DNA of 64,000 bases from Trichaptum fuscoviolaceum. Lineage: Eukaryota; Basidiomycota; Agaricomycetes; Hymenochaetales; Trichaptaceae. The stretch is from positions 489,317 through 553,316 of the forward strand of contig CAJSYZ010000012.1 of assembly GCA_910574455.1 (NCBI GenBank). The letters are read 5' to 3'. The translations under genes and the position numbers were made by a program. The notes below the pieces were generated by a model, which saw only the letters and a program-made list of their open reading frames with translations, did no database searches and was not told the DNA's origin. Positions 59,318-64,000 of this stretch are shown here, piece by piece (the stretch's first letter is position 1; every line of letters starts with the position of its first letter).

Positions 59318-62300
59318 ATGGTGTCGACAAGGGCTCTTTTCCTCTCAGCTTTGGCGGCAGTGGTTCAGGCTGCTAACTTCACGGTCGTCATTAATGGCAC
59401 CGCCAGCCACTCTATCCCGGATTCATTATGTACGTCGCTGTGTTGCATATGGTTATAGTTCACATCGCTTACGACTACAATTCCTTTCAGATGGCTTCAT
59501 GTTCGAGGTATGAAACCTTGCATTTCATTTTGCAACGATTCTGAACTTGGATGAACTGTGGCAAAAAGGATATCAATGTGAGTAGCGAAGCACATTCTTA
59601 TCTATCGCCCTAACGTAACTTTGACTAGTTCGTAAGTGTTTGATGGCCACATACCACTCAGAACTAAGGAGTCATTTTGTAGAGCGGGGATGGAGGGTTG
59701 TATGCAGAGAGTAAGTGATTGAACAACATCCATTAATGTCTAGATAATTCATTACTTTATTGAAGTGCTTCAAAACCGCGCCTTCCAACAAGTAACACCT
59801 GGTATGACTTTCCGTACGGGTAGTTCATTCTTGATTGACCGTCACAACAGGAACATCTGCTGCCCTCGCATCATGGTCTGCGGTGAATGGCGCGCAAATC
59901 AGTGTTGTCGATAACGTAACTCCGTTGTCGCAAGCCCTGCCGAACTCTCTGCAGGTCGTAGCACCTGCTGCTATCACCACTCCCATCGGAGTTGCCAATA
60001 CGGGATACTTTGGTTTGCTTACTCCAACTACAGTACCTTTATCTACAACGATACTAACGTTGTATCGATTCTTCCCGACAGGTATAAACGTCAACGCGTC
60101 ATGGATATACGATGCCTCCTTCTTCTTCAAGTTCTCACCAACTTCGACGTTTAACGGTAGTTTAACAGCCTCGCTCGTGTCAAGCAGCGGGGCAGTATTG
60201 GCTTCAAGCTCTATTAATGCCCAGGCAGCGACTGCAACTAATTGGACGCAGTTTTCAGTGCAGCTCAAGCCTACAGCATCTGCCAGTGACACGGACAACA
60301 CTTTCCAAGTCACCCTTGATGGAGACAAGGCTGCGGGAGACACTGCTTATTTTGCATTGTTTTCTCTGTTCCCTCCTACATTCAACAACAGGCCCAACGG
60401 AATTCGAATGGACCTTGGCCAGGTTTCACCTTTTTTTAATTAATACCATGCTGCAGCTGATTATTTCGTTTCCAAGGCCCTTGCCGATATAAAGCCAGGT
60501 TTCTTCCGTTTCCCAGGAGGCAACAATCTTGTACGTATCTAAATTCTCATAAAAAGCTGAATGCTGACTGCGCATATATACAGGAAGTAACATTTCGTGC
60601 TCTTTGTACTGAGAAGTTATGTGCTGAAAGATGATTTAGGGACAAACCATTGATCAGAGATGGATTTGGAACAATACAGTCGGTCCTCTCACAGAACGCC
60701 CAGGCCGATTAGGCGACTGGGGTTACATCAACACGGAGTGAGTTAGAAAACGTTAGTCGTTTATATACTGTATTATCTGATCCAGGTTATGTAGTGGTTT
60801 AGGCCTGAAAGAGTTTCTCGACTTCATTGAAGATGTCGGCATGGAACCAATCATGGCTGTTTGGGCAGGTCTGTTAGAAATTCGACATTGGTGGTTCCAT
60901 GCTCATGTAGCGTCATCTAGGATATTCATTCGGAGGAACAGTTCCGGAATCTGAACTCGCACCTTACATCCAAGAAGCGATAGACCAGGTTCTTGTATAT
61001 TTCTGCCAACATAGAATGCTTAATACTGATATTCTTGTTATAGATTAACTTTGTCATTGGCGATCCAGCTGATAGCGATGCTGGTAAGAGAATATGTTCC
61101 TACGCATGCGACAGCAGCATTAACACATTGTCCAAGCCGCTCTCCGCGCTTCCTTGGGACACCCACAACCATACAATCTCCAGTGGGTTGAGATTGGGAA
61201 TGAAGACTTTTTTGCAGCAGACACATATTCGGCATATCGTTGGGCAGATTTTGTGGGCAATCTCAGCGCAGCTTTCCCTCAACTTCGTGAGTAACTTGGC
61301 AGCGAAGATGCGTGTCTACTTACACGAGAAAACAAGAATTCCTCGCGACAACAACAGCTTTCAATCCGATACTTACTCCAACACCTCAGCTGTATGACAT
61401 TCACGTCTACCAAACCCCTAGTAAGTCTCACTCGGTTGCTGTCATTTATGCACGATTGCTGACCCACGACTAGCTTGGTTTGCCCAGAATTCTTTTATGT
61501 ACGACTCTTTTGAGGCAAGTGTAATTTAATGATATTGCTGTGATAATTTGTTTATCATTTCTTGCAGCGGGATGGCACGAAATTCTTTGAGGTACATGCA
61601 AGCGCATTCAGTGTCTTGAATATAGGCTGACATGAACAGGGAGAATACGCTGCAATGTCGTCCGCCTCTGATGGTCGGTTTGCATTCCCAGTGATGGAAG
61701 GTCAGTCTATATGTTATAGCTGCAACAACGTTTGGCACTGATAAGTTATACATATCTATAGGATCGGCTGGCGAAGCGGCATTCATGACCGGATTTGAGA
61801 GAAATGCGGATATAGTATTTGCAGCATCTTATGCACCTCTCTTGCAGGTTCGTAACCCATCGCACTCTTCCAAGACTGCCTTCTGACTAATCTCGGTACC
61901 CACAGAATATAAACGACTCCCAGTGGGTATGTTGATGTTGTTCACTTCGGTCAATCAAAGCACTCACTTTTCTTCAAATTAGACACCAAACCTAATTTCC
62001 TTCGAGTACGATCATGCATTTAGATCTTACTCACTCTGACTTACTGTTGTCGTAGTGCCTCGAATGTGTATCTTTCAACTAGCTACTACGTTCAGAAGGT
62101 ACGTATAGCTCAACGAGCCATTGCTCTCCCTACCAAGTATTCCATCTACAGATGTTCAGCCTGAGTAAGGGCACCGAATATCTGCCTAGCACACTCCCCT
62201 CGAGTACGGGTACAGTGTTCTGGAGCATCACCCGCGATACTACGACCAATCAAATCTTCATAAAGGTGACGATCATTCACCCACCCCCAGTACGCTAGAA

Positions 62301-62550
62301 TCTGGAGACTGACCCGGTCCTTTAGATCTCGAACACAGTTGCGGATGCCGCCACTATCATTTTCGAGTTGCCGACTAGTGTGTCTTCAAGTGCCACTGCG
62401 GAGGTCTTAGTCGGTGCTGCCACTGCCAGTAACACTCCAGCGGCACCTACGACAGTCGTTCCCGTAACTTCAACATTTATTGGCAACCAAACCTTGACGT
62501 ACATCGCGCCAGGGTTCAGTGTTCAAGTGCTTACATTGTCAACAGTGTAG
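59318..62550 (+). CDS. Alpha-L-arabinofuranosidase, GH51
   Basis: Twenty-four exons can be read; their lengths sum to 1986 nt, 661 residues, normal for fungal GH51. A signal peptide ([18 protein letters not shown]) is followed by a beta-sandwich region and the catalytic barrel. Landmarks are YGFMFEDIN ... [50 protein letters not shown], the acid/base Glu in [27 protein letters not shown], the likely nucleophile Glu in FFEGEYAA, and [20 protein letters not shown]. The secreted enzyme should remove arabinose side chains from arabinoxylan or arabinan. Two exons of 3 nt (59629-59631, 60584-60586) and one GC-AG intron (61515-61567) are noteworthy. Intron lengths are mostly 48-65 bp. Confidence 0.94.
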
Positions 62551-62739
62551 GGAACAACAAGCTTTGGAGAGTATTGTGGATGAAAATGATAGCGATCAGC
62601 GATAGCGGGGCTAGTAATGTGCGATGAATGATGAAAATAAATACATGTGCGTTTGTGATAAGAAAAATCTGCTCAACACCTGTTTGCAGCTCTTTTCCTT
62701 ACACATCTTTCCTACTTTGAGCTGCGGCGACTCGAATTT

Positions 62740-62830
62740 GCCAGGCCCTGACTCGGAGCTCGGTGAGTGTCACCGTGACCTGAGCCTGAGGCTGCTGAGT
62801 GCCACTGCCACTGCCACTGCTACTTACCAC
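62740..62830. repeat. Cluster of dispersed short motifs
   Basis: GACTCGGAGCTCGG, GAGCCTGAGGCTGCTGAG and GCCACTGCCACTGCCACTGC lie within 90 bp. A further word, CTTCAAGTTCAAGTTGAA, follows at 63013. Confidence 0.45.
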
Positions 62831-63121
62831 ACTCTTCTAACTCACTTAGTCTCAGCCTGCCCGACATAAAGATTTAAGCATGTCATTCTGCTTATTTTAT
62901 CGGGCTCAAAGCCAGATTAGGTGCGACTCAGGATTACCGTGGCGTCGCAATAAGCTCCTCTCTTGCTTTTGATCCGTGAGGAGTTGATTAGTACGATTTT
63001 GCCGGAAATCATCTTCAAGTTCAAGTTGAAAATCACCACTGCTAAAATTTTCGAAGAACGGTATCCATGTTCATTATGCTTATTATTTAAATCTCTAATT
63101 CTCGCTGGTGTGGCTTGCTTA

Positions 63122-63509
63122 CAGCCGTTTGCATAATAGTACGGAAACGCAAAATTTTGCGCGCGGGCGGCAAGAGGACCATGCCGACAATTGCAAGTGC
63201 CGAGATACGGCGCTTGCCGGGTAGATTACATGTTGTTAGGTACACTATCTATAGTGGGAGTCATGTGGCATTACCTTTCAATACAATCAAGTGTGCGAAC
63301 ACAGAGCTGGGCACAAATTTGGCAAGTAGAGTGACATGCAGTAGCTAAAATAGTTAAGTCACACCATAACATTACCATTATTAGTACTATAGTTACGCGC
63401 GTTATCTAACACTGCCGTATCTCGGCACTTACAATTATCGGCATGGTCCTCTTCAAGTTGCCGCCCGCGCGCAAAATTTTGCGTTTCCGTACTATTATGC
63501 AAACGGCTG
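63122..63509. mobile_element. 388-bp MITE flanked by TA, about 92-bp inverted repeats
   Basis: Ends CAGCCGTTTGCATAATAG and its inverse CTATTATGCAAACGGCTG are each bordered by TA (63120-63121 and 63510-63511). The arms run about 92 bp (63122-63213 and 63415-63509) and differ by a small insertion in the right arm (CAACTTGAAGAGG against CAAGAGG) and a few substitutions. The AAAATTTTGCG section is a palindrome inside each arm. The TA duplication fits Tc1/mariner or Fot1/Pogo-type elements. No transposase is inside. Confidence 0.85.
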
Positions 63510-63729
63510 TAATGGGGTTTTAGGACCTATAGGCAGGCAATGCTATGCGAGCAAAAGACAACTAATAGCCACAATGAAGACTCGGAGAAACCGTCGAGGG
63601 CTCATTTTCACACCTTGAATTTGATAATGGCTAGTGCGTACATCTCATTTGAGCTTATTTACTCTTCATAGAACGATGAATGTCGCTCAATATCATACAT
63701 AGGCACATATCACCACTTTTAACTAGTGC

Positions 63730-64000
63730 GTGTGTGTTGCAGGCAACTTGCAGCCTACATACGTAGGTCTATCTTCGCAGCAATATAATGGTATGCATAT
63801 AACTAGAGGTTGCCGAAAGGCTTATGCTCTTGGTGGCCCTATACCCACCAGCCTTATGCTTCAACCCTACCGCAACCTAGGTCTCGAAGGCGTAGAACAC
63901 GCGGTTATGCGGGTTGCAAACGAGTAAGCTCGCTAGCGACGTCAGCATTCTGTATTGTGTCTAATGGGTATCCTCTTGTCCTTCGCAGGCAATCTGGATA
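63730..64000 (+). CDS. Possible exons of a gene running off the right edge
   Basis: An open stretch reads LQPTYVGLSSQQYN. An intron (GTATGCATAT to CCCACCAG) would join it to LMLQPYRNLGLEGVEHAVMR, then a donor GTAAGCTCG and acceptor CTTCGCAG at 63988 lead to the window edge. Splice sites are sensible but no family is recognised and no start is seen. Confidence 0.3.

Noticed and set aside
59318..62550. GH79 glucuronidase as the identity of this gene
   Set aside because: First impression only. The segments [22 protein letters not shown] and FEGEYAA are those of GH51 arabinofuranosidases.

Overview
The window is nuclear DNA of a filamentous basidiomycete, most likely an Agaricomycete. Almost every gene is cut by many short GT-AG introns of about 48-75 bp. 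The protein families point the same way: a Plavaka-type transposase, a DUF6534-type seven-helix protein, a BCS1-like AAA ATPase relic, a TKL-like kinase, a GH10 xylanase with an N-terminal CBM1, and a GH51 arabinofuranosidase. No bacterial, organellar or viral gene was seen. All exon models come from reading splice sites and frames by eye, without transcripts or searches.

Layout. 0-16 kb is transposon-rich. It holds a coiled-coil ORF, a nearly complete Plavaka transposase broken only near its C-terminus, an unknown 687-residue gene, a 933-residue protein with a trypsin-like catalytic core lying between two motif-rich repeat clusters, a decayed BCS1-like AAA ATPase and a DEDDy 3'-5' exonuclease. 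16.7-22 kb has two tandem alpha/beta hydrolases and a membrane protein. 24.6-30.1 kb is a conserved housekeeping block: a RING/disordered protein, then Sec61 beta and a VAMP7-like R-SNARE that diverge from a 216-bp interval. 31-39 kb carries a multi-helix membrane protein, a TKL-like kinase directly behind it, and a Ser/Pro-rich protein. 41-45.5 kb has a Cys-tailed protein and an unknown helical protein with a frame break. 46-62.6 kb has the GH10 xylanase, a 3.4-kb inverted-repeat transposon with 8-bp target duplications and a second inverted-repeat unit inside it, a C2H2 zinc-finger protein, a GC-rich MITE, a probable pseudokinase and the GH51 gene. The right end has a TA-flanked MITE and possibly the edge of another gene.

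How the genes may work together. The CBM1-GH10 xylanase and the GH51 arabinofuranosidase would act on arabinoxylan (backbone cutting and side-chain removal), which fits a plant-litter or wood decomposer. Sec61 beta (ER translocation) and the R-SNARE (vesicle fusion) both serve the secretory route such enzymes use.

Most notable observations: (1) micro-exons of 2, 3, 3 and 4 nt, each flanked by two ordinary introns, in the GH10, GH51 (two) and RING genes, plus a 3-nt start-codon-only exon in Sec61 beta; (2) a repeated vocabulary of short motifs (CAAGTTCAAGTTGAA, CCTGCCAGTGAG, GACTCGGAGTC, TACTACTAGTAGTA) that clusters at many intergenic sites and brackets the protease-like gene; (3) three non-autonomous elements whose ends and target duplications can be read to the base.
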